DNA of 64,000 nt from Streptococcus pseudoporcinus LQ 940-04. Its GTDB lineage: Bacteria > Bacillota > Bacilli > Lactobacillales > Streptococcaceae. The notes beneath the pieces are model-generated. The model ran no database searches. It worked only from the letters and a program-made list of their open reading frames with translations, and was not told the DNA's origin. The first letter of the stretch is position 1. Every line of letters begins with the position of its first letter. Below, piece by piece: positions 34,230-44,501 of the stretch. The translations under genes and the position numbers were made by a program. The DNA lies in contig NZ_AEUY02000005.1 of the NCBI RefSeq assembly GCF_000188035.1, positions 434,001 to 498,000 of the forward strand, written 5' to 3'.

Positions 34230-36380
34230 TTAATGATAAATTGTATTTAAGGAATCTAGACTAATAGCTTGTGTCTTAGTATGGTCGGGTCTTCTGATGA
34301 CAAAATAGGCCATTGCTACGGCAGCAACAAAGGCTAGGCCGGTCCAAAGAGTTACTGCTTTACCATAAAAAAGAATTAAGCCAAATTGGTAAAAAATGAA
34401 GCTAACAAAATAGGCAAGACCTGTTTGATAACCAATGGCTATAAAGGTCCATTTTCTATTTCCCATTTCACGTTTGATAGCGCCAATAGAAGCAAAGCAG
34501 GGAGCACAGAGCAGATTAAAGATTAAAAAAGAATAAGCAGCTAAAGCTGTGTAATTCCCCTGAAGACTGGTCCATAAGGAATGAGCCTTTCCACTAGCAC
34601 CAGAAGTATTATAAAGGATCCCTAAAGTGGCAACAACCGTTTCTTTAGCCACAAGTCCTGTAATAGTAGCAACCGTTGCTTTCCAATTGCCAAAACCTAA
34701 GGGGGTGAAAACCCAAGCAAAGAGCCGGCCTAAACTAGCTAGGATACTCTCTTGGGTATTAACTGCTTGCAGAGTAAGATTGTAGGAACTCATAAACCAT
34801 ATCAAAACCGTCAAACTAAAAATTATTGTTCCTGCACGCTTAACAAAACTCATGGCCTTACTAGATGCATATCGCAAAACAGTCTTAGCACTTGGCAAAT
34901 GGTAACTCGGTAATTCCATGATAAATGGACTCGTATAGCCTCCTAAAAAACGCGTTTTCTTAAGAGCAATTCCTGATAAAATAATAGCAAGCATTCCTAT
35001 CAAATAGGCACTTGGTGCAATCCACGGATTGTGGGGGAAGAAAGCCCCTGCAATAACAGCAATAATAGCCAACTTGGCTGAACAAGGCATAAAAGTTGTC
35101 GTCATAATTGTAATTCGACGGTCACGCTCATTTTCAATTGTTCGACTAGCCATAATCCCTGGTACACCACAACTTGTTGAAATTAACATTGGGATAAAAG
35201 ATTTACCCGAGAGACCAAACCGTCTGAAAATACGATCCATAACAAAAGCGATTCGGCTCATATACCCAATATCTTCCAAAATGCCTAAGCAGATAAAAAG
35301 AACAAAGATTTGAGGTAAGAAACCAAGAACAGCCCCTACCCCAGCAATAATACCGTCAACAATAAGTGATTGGAGCCAGGTTTGGACTTGTAGTACTTTT
35401 AAACTAGCTAATACGAATTCCGGCACATACTGCCCAAAAAGAACATCATTGACCCAATTTGTTCCGATTGCTCCTACTGTTTGAATGGATAAGTAATAAA
35501 CTAAAAACATGACAAGTGCAAAAATCGGCAAGGCCAAAATGCGACTAGTGACCACCCTATCAATTTTATCAGACATGGACATTTTAAAATCACAAGTCTG
35601 ATTTTGTACCATTTTACTCACTTTTTCAATAAATGTATAACGCTGATTGATGACGATTGATTCAGAATCCTCAGTAAAAATCTCTTCTGTGATGTCAATA
35701 ATATCACTAATGCCTTGTTTTTGAGCATGAGATAAATTTAGCTCTCCTTCTACCAAACTATCTCGTTCAAATAGTTTAATAGCATAGAAACGACGACATC
35801 GTGTCGGGACCGTCTCACCCAGCAAATCAATAATTTGAGTAATGGCAGCTTCAAACCTCGGGTCATAGTTGGGATACTGAATTCTGTCAATCTTATCCTT
35901 TGTCGTTTGACTGGCTTTTTTAATAACCTTATCAATGCCTGTATTTTTTAAAGCACTAGTCACAACAACCGGCACTCCCATCTGATATGCTAACTTGTCA
36001 CTATTAATCGTTTTCCCTTGACTTTTCAATACATCACTCATATTAAGAGCAATTGTAACCGGAAGTCCCGTCTCAATTAGCTGGGTTGTCAAATACAAAT
36101 TGCGTTCTAAATTTGTAGCATCAATAACGTTTAAAATGCTATCTGCATAATGGCCAAGCAAATAATCACGGGCCACTTTTTCCTCAGGGCTGTAAGGCGA
36201 CATTGAATAGATGCCTGGTAAGTCCTCAACCTTAATATCTTTATGGTTTTTAACCATACCACTTTTACGTTCAACTGTTACACCCGGCCAATTACCAACA
36301 TGTTGCCTTGTGCCCGTTAAAAGATTAAATAAACTCGTTTTCCCACTATTAGGATTCCCAATCAGTGCAATTTCTGTCAT
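34230..36380 (-). CDS. feoB: Ferrous iron transport GTPase/permease FeoB
   Basis: Ferrous iron importer of 716 residues. N-terminal G domain with G1 GNPNSGKT (8-15), switch region WPGVTVERKSG and G3 DLPG; a helical spacer (about 165-270); then the membrane domain with Gate-type repeats and conserved Cys/Ser in PMLISTSCGVPGIMA and FMPCSAKLA. Length is normal. It is 8 bases downstream of feoA and followed by the Cys-rich protein, forming feoA-feoB-feoC-like. Confidence 0.95.
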   Translation of the reverse strand: MTEIALIGNPNSGKTSLFNLLTGTRQHVGNWPGVTVERKSGMVKNHKDIKVEDLPGIYSMSPYSPEEKVARDYLLGHYADSILNVIDATNLERNLYLTTQLIETGLPVTIALNMSDVLKSQGKTINSDKLAYQMGVPVVVTSALKNTGIDKVIKKASQTTKDKIDRIQYPNYDPRFEAAITQIIDLLGETVPTRCRRFYAIKLFERDSLVEGELNLSHAQKQGISDIIDITEEIFTEDSESIVINQRYTFIEKVSKMVQNQTCDFKMSMSDKIDRVVTSRILALPIFALVMFLVYYLSIQTVGAIGTNWVNDVLFGQYVPEFVLASLKVLQVQTWLQSLIVDGIIAGVGAVLGFLPQIFVLFICLGILEDIGYMSRIAFVMDRIFRRFGLSGKSFIPMLISTSCGVPGIMASRTIENERDRRITIMTTTFMPCSAKLAIIAVIAGAFFPHNPWIAPSAYLIGMLAIILSGIALKKTRFLGGYTSPFIMELPSYHLPSAKTVLRYASSKAMSFVKRAGTIIFSLTVLIWFMSSYNLTLQAVNTQESILASLGRLFAWVFTPLGFGNWKATVATITGLVAKETVVATLGILYNTSGASGKAHSLWTSLQGNYTALAAYSFLIFNLLCAPCFASIGAIKREMGNRKWTFIAIGYQTGLAYFVSFIFYQFGLILFYGKAVTLWTGLAFVAAVAMAYFVIRRPDHTKTQAISLDSLNTIYH

Positions 36381-36388
36381 TTTCCCTC

Positions 36389-36895
36389 CTAACTGTCTAT
36401 CTTAACGACACTAATCAGTTGCGCTTCAGATTTTCTCAAAGTCAGTTCATAGCCACGTAGGGTGATTTCTATTGGATCCCCCAAGGGAGCTACCTTTCTC
36501 AAAAAAAGTTTGGTATGACGTGTCAAGCCCATATCCATGAGGCGACGCTTGACTTCGTCGTGTGCAAAAATATTATCAACGTAGGCAAATTGCCCAACTG
36601 CTAAGTCTGATAACGGTAAGGCTGTAACGATTTCTTGACTTTCAATCACGTCAATCTTGCTTAAAATAGACTCATCAAAAGCTAAGCGACTAGACTTTAG
36701 CATCACAATGGCACTCTTCTTGGACTTTGAAATCAAGGACAGATGACTGCCTATCTTTAAGCCTAAATGTGAAAGGTGTCTGACACTATCTTCAGGTAAA
36801 TTGATACTAACGATGACATAAGGAATATTAACCTTCGCATGGTGTAAAATCAATTTTTGACCTCCTCTAACCATTTCTAAAATGGAGTTTTCCAA
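36389..36895 (-). CDS. feoA: FeoA-domain protein with two tandem FeoA domains
   Basis: Partner of FeoB. The 168 residues are twice the usual FeoA length and seem to hold two SH3-like FeoA domains. The second (about 88-165: LPLSDLAVGQFAYVDNIFAHDEVKRRLMDMGL in outline) is canonical, and the first (about 12-75, with LSHLGLKIGSHL) is more diverged. Both copies keep the 'L..LGL..G..L' pattern. First gene of the operon. Confidence 0.85.
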   Translation of the reverse strand: MENSILEMVRGGQKLILHHAKVNIPYVIVSINLPEDSVRHLSHLGLKIGSHLSLISKSKKSAIVMLKSSRLAFDESILSKIDVIESQEIVTALPLSDLAVGQFAYVDNIFAHDEVKRRLMDMGLTRHTKLFLRKVAPLGDPIEITLRGYELTLRKSEAQLISVVKIDS

Positions 36896-37002
36896 GTTTA
36901 GTATATCACAAATTGCTGAACTTTCTAAGATAATCTGAAAAATAGAAATTCTTAGAGAATACTTTTCCAGTAAAAAACGTTCAAGTAATCACTTCTCATA
37001 AC

Positions 37003-37025
37003 AAAAAAGCAGCCCTGAGGCTGCT
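37003..37025 (-). terminator. Terminator of the pilus operon
   Basis: AGCAGCC / GGCTGCT stem with a 4-base loop and a six-T run on the minus strand, about 115 bases past the sortase stop. Confidence 0.8.
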
Positions 37026-37139
37026 CGTAATTTACTGGGAATCGGAATCCCTTGTTCAATAGTCATTGTTAAGACATTGGTATGCTATTACCTGTTGACA
37101 GTTTCCCAAATAGAAAATAGGATTTGAGTCCTTGTCGCA

Positions 37140-38009
37140 TTACTGTTTTAATTTCTTTCCTAAGGTATTTTGCAAAATAGCCTTGCGTTTCTGACTTCGA
37201 CGTGTGATTTCTAAAAAGATTAGTAGAAGCAGAACAATTAATAAGAGTGCAAAGAATGGCGCAATGTAAATAGGGTCAATTTGAATAGCTTCGGCAACTA
37301 TCAAGGCATTCCCGTTAGCGTTACTCACTCTGTGGCCTCTAACCAATAGGCGATGGGTATTAATGCCATAGGGAGTACAAGTCACCAAAGTCTGATAGTC
37401 TTTCCCCTTAACAATCTGCAAATCTCTCAAATCATCTGGTTCTACCGTTCTAATTTGATCAACTTCATAGGTAAAGGTTTCATTAAGGACGTTGACCGTC
37501 CACCGGTCACCAACTCTTAACTTATCTAAATCAGAAAACAACCTTGAAGATGGTAACCCACGATGACCAGACAAAATAGAGTGGGTAGATTTGCCTCCTA
37601 TTGGCAAACTACTCCCTTCCAAATGTCCAATGGACGTCTGCAATACTTTTTCAGTTGTTCCGTGATAAAGAGGTAATTTAACGTTGATTTTGGGAATACT
37701 AATATAACCCATATTACCAGTCTTATCAATAGCGAGCTGAGAATTATAATCTTGTCTCTCTTCTTCAGTAAGTCGCCATTTCATACCGCTGGTTTCAAAT
37801 TGCTTATTATACTGCTTGGCCCTTTGTAAGACCTTCCCGTAATCTTTGGTATCCATGTGTGTCACACGCTCTTGATAATCCATAATCGCATTTGACTGAT
37901 GAAATGAATTCCAGTAATTAGCAAGTGAAGGATAGGCCATCAAGCCTATCCCGATTGCAATTATCGTAACAAGAAGAATGGATACAATATCTTGTTTCTT
38001 TTTAGTCAT
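37140..38009 (-). CDS. Pilus-assembly class C sortase
   Basis: Sortase of 289 residues that polymerises pilins. N-terminal membrane helix (about 8-30), catalytic His149 (SGHR), Cys211 (TLVTCTPYG) and Arg220 (THRLLVRG), and a C-terminal membrane helix (about 248-268) with a basic tail: the class C layout. The region ahead of the catalytic core (residues 60-105) lacks the Asp-Pro-aromatic lid motif usual in pilus sortases. It is the only sortase of the operon. Lies 40 bases after the backbone pilin gene. Confidence 0.92.
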   Translation of the reverse strand: MTKKKQDIVSILLVTIIAIGIGLMAYPSLANYWNSFHQSNAIMDYQERVTHMDTKDYGKVLQRAKQYNKQFETSGMKWRLTEEERQDYNSQLAIDKTGNMGYISIPKINVKLPLYHGTTEKVLQTSIGHLEGSSLPIGGKSTHSILSGHRGLPSSRLFSDLDKLRVGDRWTVNVLNETFTYEVDQIRTVEPDDLRDLQIVKGKDYQTLVTCTPYGINTHRLLVRGHRVSNANGNALIVAEAIQIDPIYIAPFFALLLIVLLLLIFLEITRRSQKRKAILQNTLGKKLKQ

Positions 38010-38049
38010 AAACCTCTTATCTGTCCTGCTCTGCTAGTTATTACCTATC

Positions 38050-39558
38050 CTAAGAATGTAAACGGCGACGAGCAACAAGAACAACCCCTGCACCAAGCGC
38101 CAAAAGTGCACCAATTGTATAAAGGATAATAGTACCAATACTACCAGTTGATGGAAGCTCCGCTCCCTTATTGTTTTCAATTGTTGGTGTTGACAATAAA
38201 GTGTCCTGACTATTAGCTGATCCTTCTTTAAGCACAACTGTCGTTGCTTGAGTCATTAAGTTATAACCAGCTGGTGCCTTTGTTTCAACCAAATGGTATG
38301 TTCCTTCAGCAAGGCCCTTAATGGTCACAAGACCACCATCTTTTGTGGTATACTCAGTTGCCTGTTTTTGATCTGAAGTCCATTTAACAGCTTGTGGATC
38401 ACTAAAGTTAAGGAATTGCCCTTGGTCATTTTTTAAGACAAATGTTGCACCATCTAAGCTTTTATTCTTGTCTGACCCATCAACTTTTTTAATGGTGATT
38501 TGCCCATCATGAACAGTAGCCGCCTCCCCAGTATCATCAGTTTGTGTGTTCGGGTTGATTTTAGCTAAGTTAGTATTACTAGCTACTTCTCCAGAACCTG
38601 GTGTAGCTTCACTTTTTAGTACACCGGTATAGGTGACTTTTATTTTACTAATCCCTTTATAGTAAAAATCATCAGCAGCTCCATTAGCACTATTGCCACT
38701 TTGAGTTTGGCTAGCACTCCAAGGAATGGTAATGTCAAAATCATTATTTGATTCCGTAAATGAGTAAGTTCCCTTAGCCTTATTAGTGTTTTGGGTTAAA
38801 ACAGTCTCTTGGCCTGAAGCATCTGTGACTGTTACCTTAATAGAACTAGAATTTAAGGCGACAACATTACTGTTTGGCATATCATCATGAAGCACATACT
38901 GATAAACTTTTTCAGCACCATCATAATTAACTGCACTATTATAATTAATGGTATAGGTGATCGTGTCTCCTACGGCATAGGTTTTTTTATCAGTGGTTTT
39001 ACCGCCACCAGTACCCCAGTTAGCACCAGTATTTTTCTCATGAATGGTCGCATTTGGGCTAACAGAAGTGACCATAATCATGGCACCATTATTCACATCA
39101 CTCGAAACATAGTAATAACCATAATCTGGAACTGTCAATACCTCTGTACCATCAGTTCCTGTTTCGGTAGCTGAGACAGATGCTGAAATCTTAGATGAAA
39201 TCTGTTTTGCCCAAGTAGCAATATCAGCTGTAAAGGCTGTTGCCTTTTTAGTGACATAGGTTCTACCCCCATTACTTGAAACATCAAACAAGTTATTGAA
39301 ATTAGCAGAGTTTTTATACTCTGTTTCTTTTCCAAGGGGAATCATGTAAGCGACCCCATCTGCACTAGCATCTGGTGCATTGGGATCAGCTACCTCCGCA
39401 TCAAAAATTTTATAGGCTGCATATTTTGCCCCATTTTGAGTATCTGTTACAGTGATTGTTCCTGGCCCCGCTGCCAATACTGGCGCCGTAGACGCTCCCA
39501 TGGTCACTCCTAACACAAGACTAAGTGTCAGAAATAACCTGATTAATTTGTTTTTCAT
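38050..39558 (-). CDS. LPxTG backbone (major) pilin
   Basis: Major pilin candidate of 502 residues. Signal peptide 1-30 (PVLAA), immunoglobulin/CnaB-type domains, an E-box (YHLVETKAPAGYNL) for isopeptide bond formation, LPSTG near residue 468, a membrane helix and a basic tail (RRRLHS). A Lys-rich stretch at about 190 (GGGKTTDKKTYAVGD) may hold the pilin-motif Lys used for polymerisation. It is next to the sortase and follows the large ancillary pilin. Confidence 0.88.
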   Translation of the reverse strand: MKNKLIRLFLTLSLVLGVTMGASTAPVLAAGPGTITVTDTQNGAKYAAYKIFDAEVADPNAPDASADGVAYMIPLGKETEYKNSANFNNLFDVSSNGGRTYVTKKATAFTADIATWAKQISSKISASVSATETGTDGTEVLTVPDYGYYYVSSDVNNGAMIMVTSVSPNATIHEKNTGANWGTGGGKTTDKKTYAVGDTITYTINYNSAVNYDGAEKVYQYVLHDDMPNSNVVALNSSSIKVTVTDASGQETVLTQNTNKAKGTYSFTESNNDFDITIPWSASQTQSGNSANGAADDFYYKGISKIKVTYTGVLKSEATPGSGEVASNTNLAKINPNTQTDDTGEAATVHDGQITIKKVDGSDKNKSLDGATFVLKNDQGQFLNFSDPQAVKWTSDQKQATEYTTKDGGLVTIKGLAEGTYHLVETKAPAGYNLMTQATTVVLKEGSANSQDTLLSTPTIENNKGAELPSTGSIGTIILYTIGALLALGAGVVLVARRRLHS

Positions 39559-39597
39559 TTAAAACCTCTCTCCTAAATCCATTGCTGGACCTTCTTC

Positions 39598-42500
39598 TTA
39601 ATGACTATGTTTGCGGCGATATAAGATTATTCCAGCTGGTACCACCAAGGTCAAACCAACAAGTACAAAGACATGGACCCCAATCCCACCTGTACTTGGT
39701 AGCTCCCTTCCTTTACTATTGGTAACCTTAAAACTATAAATGATTGAACCGTCTGATAAGGTTTCTTTTGTCGGTGTAGCATTATTACCATTTTGATCTA
39801 AAGTCACTCCAGAAGAGATAACCAAAGTGGCTATATCATCTTTAGGCAAGTTATAACCTGGAGGAGCCGCTGTCTCAGTAAAATAATACTTCCCTAGCGG
39901 TAAATCAAGATAGTTTTCATGGCCTACAATTAAGAAACCTTCTTGATTTGTTGTCACATGGGTATAGAGTGGGGTTGGATTTTTATTTCCTGCCGCATCC
40001 GCTCCATAAACATCAAAGCTAGCACCTGCTAAATGCTCATTCATGTTTTCCACATTAACTTTATCAATTCTCACTTTTTGTTTAACACGAGTATTGGTAT
40101 AAGTAATGTCCACATCACCTTGAACAGTTAGGTTGACATCGCCATTGACATTGTATGTTTTATCAGCTTCTCCACTCACTAAGTTTCTTTCGGACACTTG
40201 TTCACTAGCTTTAAAATCAGCGCTAGGCTGTTCTTTGACACTAATGGAAGTTCCATAAGGGATATTAATAAACTCTTTAGTCTGTCCATCTTTTAATGCG
40301 AAATTACCCTGTTGAAGGGTATCACTAACATCAAAAATAAAATTCTTTGTTTTGTCTTCTTCAATACCGACCACTTTTTTTGTAACCTTCACGGTATAGG
40401 TCTTGGGCTGCCACACAGCATAAAGCGTGTTACTACTGTCAGGTTTATTATCAAGCCCAACTTCCTGTCCTGCTCGAAACTCAACATCTCCAACATTAGC
40501 TAAATCTTTATCATGATTCCAGCCAATAAGGTTATAGCCAACTCTGGTAAAATATTGATTTTCTGGGATAGTAGTCGTACTATTCACATCCAGAGGCGCT
40601 GATTTGACTTGAGTAACGACAGATCCATTAGCTGATACCTGACTACCACCATTTCCATCATAGGTGATGGACGTATCAGCTAAGGTGATATGATCTACCG
40701 GTATGATAACTGGGTAGATGGTAATATTTTTATTAGCGTCAGCCAAATGAGCATCTATTAAGATAGAATCATAAGGATTGTAAACTTTTCCATTATACCA
40801 CCAGCCTCGGAAACGATAACCATTTGGTATGGTCGGCCGTCTAAGGAGGGCTGAGTGGGATCCGTCCGCATAAGTGTCTGGATCTGTAGGTTCATCACTC
40901 GTTGTGATTTGCTGTCCGGAAGTATTCTTTATGGGATTTCCATCTAATCCAAGAGCATTATTACTGTAGATGACATGGTAGTCACCGGCCCTTCTCCACA
41001 TGGCTTTTATGGTAATATCTTGCGTTACAGCTCCTGTAAAGTTATAAGGACGAAGACTACCATCGGGATTGACATAGTACCAGCCAATCAATTTATAGGC
41101 ATCCTTTTCAGACTTGTACTTGGTGCTGGTGTCCACATTGGATAAACTTGTATTTTGAGTATAAAAAGCTCTTTTAGTACTGTCGGGGTCCTTACCTCGA
41201 GAATCGTACTTGTAGTAAAAGCTTCCTGCAGGGTCTGCGATATAATCCCTACTAACCGTCGTGTACTCGGGAACCTTATCCCCATAGTATAAATCTAAGT
41301 AAGTTTCATCTGTTGAGGCCAATTGTCCACCATTAGGGTCAATGTTAACCTTGTATTTGATTTTTTTCCAACCGGCATAGACCTTCGTATCATGGGCTGG
41401 CATTGTCGTATTAAAATTAAATTCCTGCGTTTGAGCTTGGTCCTTATACCACTTACCGTCCCAAACATAGCCAGGTAAAGAGGGCTTAGGCTGTACTGTA
41501 CTTGTATCAGGTTTATAGGTTTGCAAGTTCTGCTCATACAAGACGTCAGCTTGTGAGAAATTTGGTAAAGGTGTGTTGTCTAAAGGATCCAGATACTGAA
41601 GTTTAAAGTGCATCCGTTCATAGCCGATTGATAGATTGAGATAATCTTTATAAGGAGTACCAAAATTATCATAGGACTTTTCTGAAACTGATATAGTTGT
41701 ACCGACACTCGTCTGTTGAGATTTCTGGTCAAATAAATTATTATTTTGGTAAAAGCGCTGATAGTATTTCACGTTAAAGCCAATATACTTCTCAGTAAAA
41801 GTAAAGACATCAGCACCAGATCCGCCACCGGTATCAGCAAGAGTATACTTGCCATCTAAGCCTTGTTTGTAAAACCAATAGGTCTGAATCCTTTGCCCTG
41901 TGGGATAGAGCTTCATGACATAGGTATTACTGCCAAGGACATTATCAGGAACCACAAATTCTCCCAGATAACTCATCCCAGAAGTCCCTGAATTCGTCAG
42001 AAGTCGCCAAGAACCAGTTTTCCACTGGTAGCCATTAGCTGCTAGTGTTGTCCCATAGAGGCCAGTATAACTTTCTGCATAAGTTGGATTATTCCAAGGG
42101 AAAGTTGAATTTAAATATGTCGCTTCATTATAACCACTTTTTGCAAATAAAAGAGTGACTAATTCACGGTCATAAAAAACATTAACCACACTTGAGCCGT
42201 CATCTTTAACCAAGACTGTTGTCTGCGTCTTTGTATTATTAACTTTAAATCCTTTGGGCAGCTTTGCAGTAATATCAGCAGAAGTTATAGTCGCCATACT
42301 ATTAGAAAGGCCAGTCTTTGTCATTTGTCCAGCGTATTCATAGGTCTTTTGCGCATCACTAGCTGTTTTGCTGTCACCAGCTGATTGCTGCCAATAGTTA
42401 ATGGTATAGGTGGTTTGTGCCGGTGTCCAGTGGGCATAGAGGGTAATATCACTAGTCAAAACCTGATTGAAATCAAATAGTGTACCGCCTGTTGCTGCGG

Positions 42501-43908
42501 TATACCAGCCTGCAAAGGCAAAACCTTTTCGAGTCGGATCCGCAGGCTTAACCGTTGAAGCAAGCTGGTCAGTCACTAAACGTTTCGGAGCTATATAGGT
42601 AACTCCTGTTGAGAGATCGCCTGTTTCAAAATCAATTTTATGTGACTCTTTAAAGACTGGATACAGGTTCATATTGCCTGTAACAGGTAGTGCTTTCATC
42701 TCACTATCAGACAAAGCTGTCCCATTAAGTGTTTTTGACCAGCCTACAAATAAAAGAGTTGATGTGGGCGGATCCACTTTAAAGTCACTTAAATCAGCAG
42801 TCCCCTTACCACTGTTATCCAATGGTACCTCATAACGCTCATAGACATGGGTCCCCGCTGCATCATCAAATAAAGTTATGGTTGCGACATTACTCATAAC
42901 AGGTCGTACATAGACCTCTTTAGTCTCTGTGACATTAACTGGTTGGCCGAAAGTGACTGGTTCACCATATTTTCCAGTACTGGTATCGTAGAGATACCAG
43001 CCTTGAAAATGTTCCCCTGGTTTAATAGTTGGTATCCCAACCTCTGCAAGCGAATCCCCATTTTTAAGGATTTGCTGAGACGTCGACAAGCCAGAATTCG
43101 TTAAGAAGGTATAATTTGTCCCATCAGCATTTTGAAAATGATAGGTTATCCTTGGGACCTGGGTGTTATCAGCTTGAACGATAGCATAGATTGAGAAAGA
43201 ATTAGTCTTAAAAGCCACATCACTGTTGGTATTTTGAGTTTCCTGACTATCTTTTGAGTGTAAAACTTCTGTTTGGCCATCATCTTTAAAATGGACAATT
43301 TTCAAATCTTCATCGTTAGTAAGCAGAGGTTTATCATAGGCTACCTCAACCTTGACCGAAGTAGCTGGTTCAACTTCTTTTCCTTCAGAGATGATTTTAA
43401 TATCATAAAGTTTGAAGTTTTTGACCTCATCAGCTTTTTTTGCAACTTGATTCAGTGCTTTTTCTTTGTAGTCACGATAACGCGCTTGATCACTAGTAAG
43501 CTCCCCAACCTGTAACTGGGCATCTAGCGGAATTTTGGCTTCTTTGGTCATAGTCAAGGTCATGGTATAACCTGACCCTCTAAAGGTTAAGGGACTTTCA
43601 CGAAAGGGACTTTCTATAGCAGCCGATGTTGACGTCTCAGTCGCTTTAGATGCAGTAACCGAAGAACTGCTTGTTGATGGTGGCAGCTCAGCTTTTTTGA
43701 TTTCTTGCTTCGTTTCTGACGGACTTCCCAGAGCAATTCCGACATCACTGGCTTTATTTTCTTCAACAGTAACAGCTGGCAATGTCAAAAAACATATGGT
43801 CAAAACAACCGTTGCTAAAAGTCCCAGCCATGTCACGATTTTTAAGTGCCTCGCCTCTTTTTTATGTTCCAGCAAATCACTTAATAACAGTCTCCATTTT
43901 TTTAGCAT
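39598..43908 (-). CDS. Large LPxTG ancillary/tip pilin with InlB-type B repeats
   Basis: Pilus ancillary protein (probably tip adhesin) of 1436 residues. N-terminal signal helix (about 28-48), a Ser/Thr-rich linker, then several InlB B-repeat/Listeria-Bacteroides modules with the FxGWY...LYAHW pattern (from about 290, 380, 450 and again 840-1120). A Cna-B domain follows with an E-box (YYFTETAAPPGYNLP), then LPSTGG and a membrane helix. It contains no Cys outside the signal, so it has no thioester domain of the Cpa kind. It lies between the signal peptidase and the backbone pilin. Confidence 0.85.
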   Translation of the reverse strand: MLKKWRLLLSDLLEHKKEARHLKIVTWLGLLATVVLTICFLTLPAVTVEENKASDVGIALGSPSETKQEIKKAELPPSTSSSSVTASKATETSTSAAIESPFRESPLTFRGSGYTMTLTMTKEAKIPLDAQLQVGELTSDQARYRDYKEKALNQVAKKADEVKNFKLYDIKIISEGKEVEPATSVKVEVAYDKPLLTNDEDLKIVHFKDDGQTEVLHSKDSQETQNTNSDVAFKTNSFSIYAIVQADNTQVPRITYHFQNADGTNYTFLTNSGLSTSQQILKNGDSLAEVGIPTIKPGEHFQGWYLYDTSTGKYGEPVTFGQPVNVTETKEVYVRPVMSNVATITLFDDAAGTHVYERYEVPLDNSGKGTADLSDFKVDPPTSTLLFVGWSKTLNGTALSDSEMKALPVTGNMNLYPVFKESHKIDFETGDLSTGVTYIAPKRLVTDQLASTVKPADPTRKGFAFAGWYTAATGGTLFDFNQVLTSDITLYAHWTPAQTTYTINYWQQSAGDSKTASDAQKTYEYAGQMTKTGLSNSMATITSADITAKLPKGFKVNNTKTQTTVLVKDDGSSVVNVFYDRELVTLLFAKSGYNEATYLNSTFPWNNPTYAESYTGLYGTTLAANGYQWKTGSWRLLTNSGTSGMSYLGEFVVPDNVLGSNTYVMKLYPTGQRIQTYWFYKQGLDGKYTLADTGGGSGADVFTFTEKYIGFNVKYYQRFYQNNNLFDQKSQQTSVGTTISVSEKSYDNFGTPYKDYLNLSIGYERMHFKLQYLDPLDNTPLPNFSQADVLYEQNLQTYKPDTSTVQPKPSLPGYVWDGKWYKDQAQTQEFNFNTTMPAHDTKVYAGWKKIKYKVNIDPNGGQLASTDETYLDLYYGDKVPEYTTVSRDYIADPAGSFYYKYDSRGKDPDSTKRAFYTQNTSLSNVDTSTKYKSEKDAYKLIGWYYVNPDGSLRPYNFTGAVTQDITIKAMWRRAGDYHVIYSNNALGLDGNPIKNTSGQQITTSDEPTDPDTYADGSHSALLRRPTIPNGYRFRGWWYNGKVYNPYDSILIDAHLADANKNITIYPVIIPVDHITLADTSITYDGNGGSQVSANGSVVTQVKSAPLDVNSTTTIPENQYFTRVGYNLIGWNHDKDLANVGDVEFRAGQEVGLDNKPDSSNTLYAVWQPKTYTVKVTKKVVGIEEDKTKNFIFDVSDTLQQGNFALKDGQTKEFINIPYGTSISVKEQPSADFKASEQVSERNLVSGEADKTYNVNGDVNLTVQGDVDITYTNTRVKQKVRIDKVNVENMNEHLAGASFDVYGADAAGNKNPTPLYTHVTTNQEGFLIVGHENYLDLPLGKYYFTETAAPPGYNLPKDDIATLVISSGVTLDQNGNNATPTKETLSDGSIIYSFKVTNSKGRELPSTGGIGVHVFVLVGLTLVVPAGIILYRRKHSH

Positions 43909-43928
43909 TATCTCTCTCCTCTCTAATA

Positions 43929-44501
43929 CTAATTAACGGAACTAATCCTATTTAAAGGCCATATTCTCAAAAAAATCTTCCCGACAATCTGCTCCTCAGA
44001 AACATCTCCTAAAGAGGTATTTCGAGAATCAATTGAGGTTTTACGATTATCTCCCATAACAAAAATCTTTTTGTCTGGAACTTGATAAGGGTATTTGATA
44101 TTAGTGTTTCCCCGTGCCTGATGAATGACATAGGGCTCCTTTAATTTTGTCTGATTAACATAGACATCTCCTTTAGCATCAATGTTAACCCAGTCGCCCG
44201 ATTCAGCTATCACACGCTTAACGATAACTTTATTATTATAATAAAAAGCAATGACATCACCCGTCTTAAAATCCGAACCCTTAGCCGTCAGGACAACATC
44301 GCCAGCAACCAAGGTTTTATTCATAGAGTGGCCGTATATCCGCAACACAGGCAACCATAAAACAGCTATCAGTATGGCAGTTGAAGCAACGGCTAACAGA
44401 ACATATAAGGTGTTTTTGACAGTACCAAAAAAACGCCTCTGATAACTGACACGGTCTAATTCTTTGGAAATATCATTTGCATTAAAGTTCCTTTTCATCA
44501 T
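43929..44501 (-). CDS. Signal peptidase I of the pilus operon
   Basis: Signal peptidase I family protein of 190 residues. One N-terminal membrane helix (about 30-52), Ser nucleophile in YGHSMNKTL and the general-base Lys in IVKRVIAESGD, plus MGDNRKTSIDSR. Unlike the SipA chaperones of some pilus islands, both catalytic residues are present, so it may process pilin signal peptides. It overlaps the end of the preceding coiled-coil gene by 20 bases. Confidence 0.87.
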   Translation of the reverse strand: MMKRNFNANDISKELDRVSYQRRFFGTVKNTLYVLLAVASTAILIAVLWLPVLRIYGHSMNKTLVAGDVVLTAKGSDFKTGDVIAFYYNNKVIVKRVIAESGDWVNIDAKGDVYVNQTKLKEPYVIHQARGNTNIKYPYQVPDKKIFVMGDNRKTSIDSRNTSLGDVSEEQIVGKIFLRIWPLNRISSVN

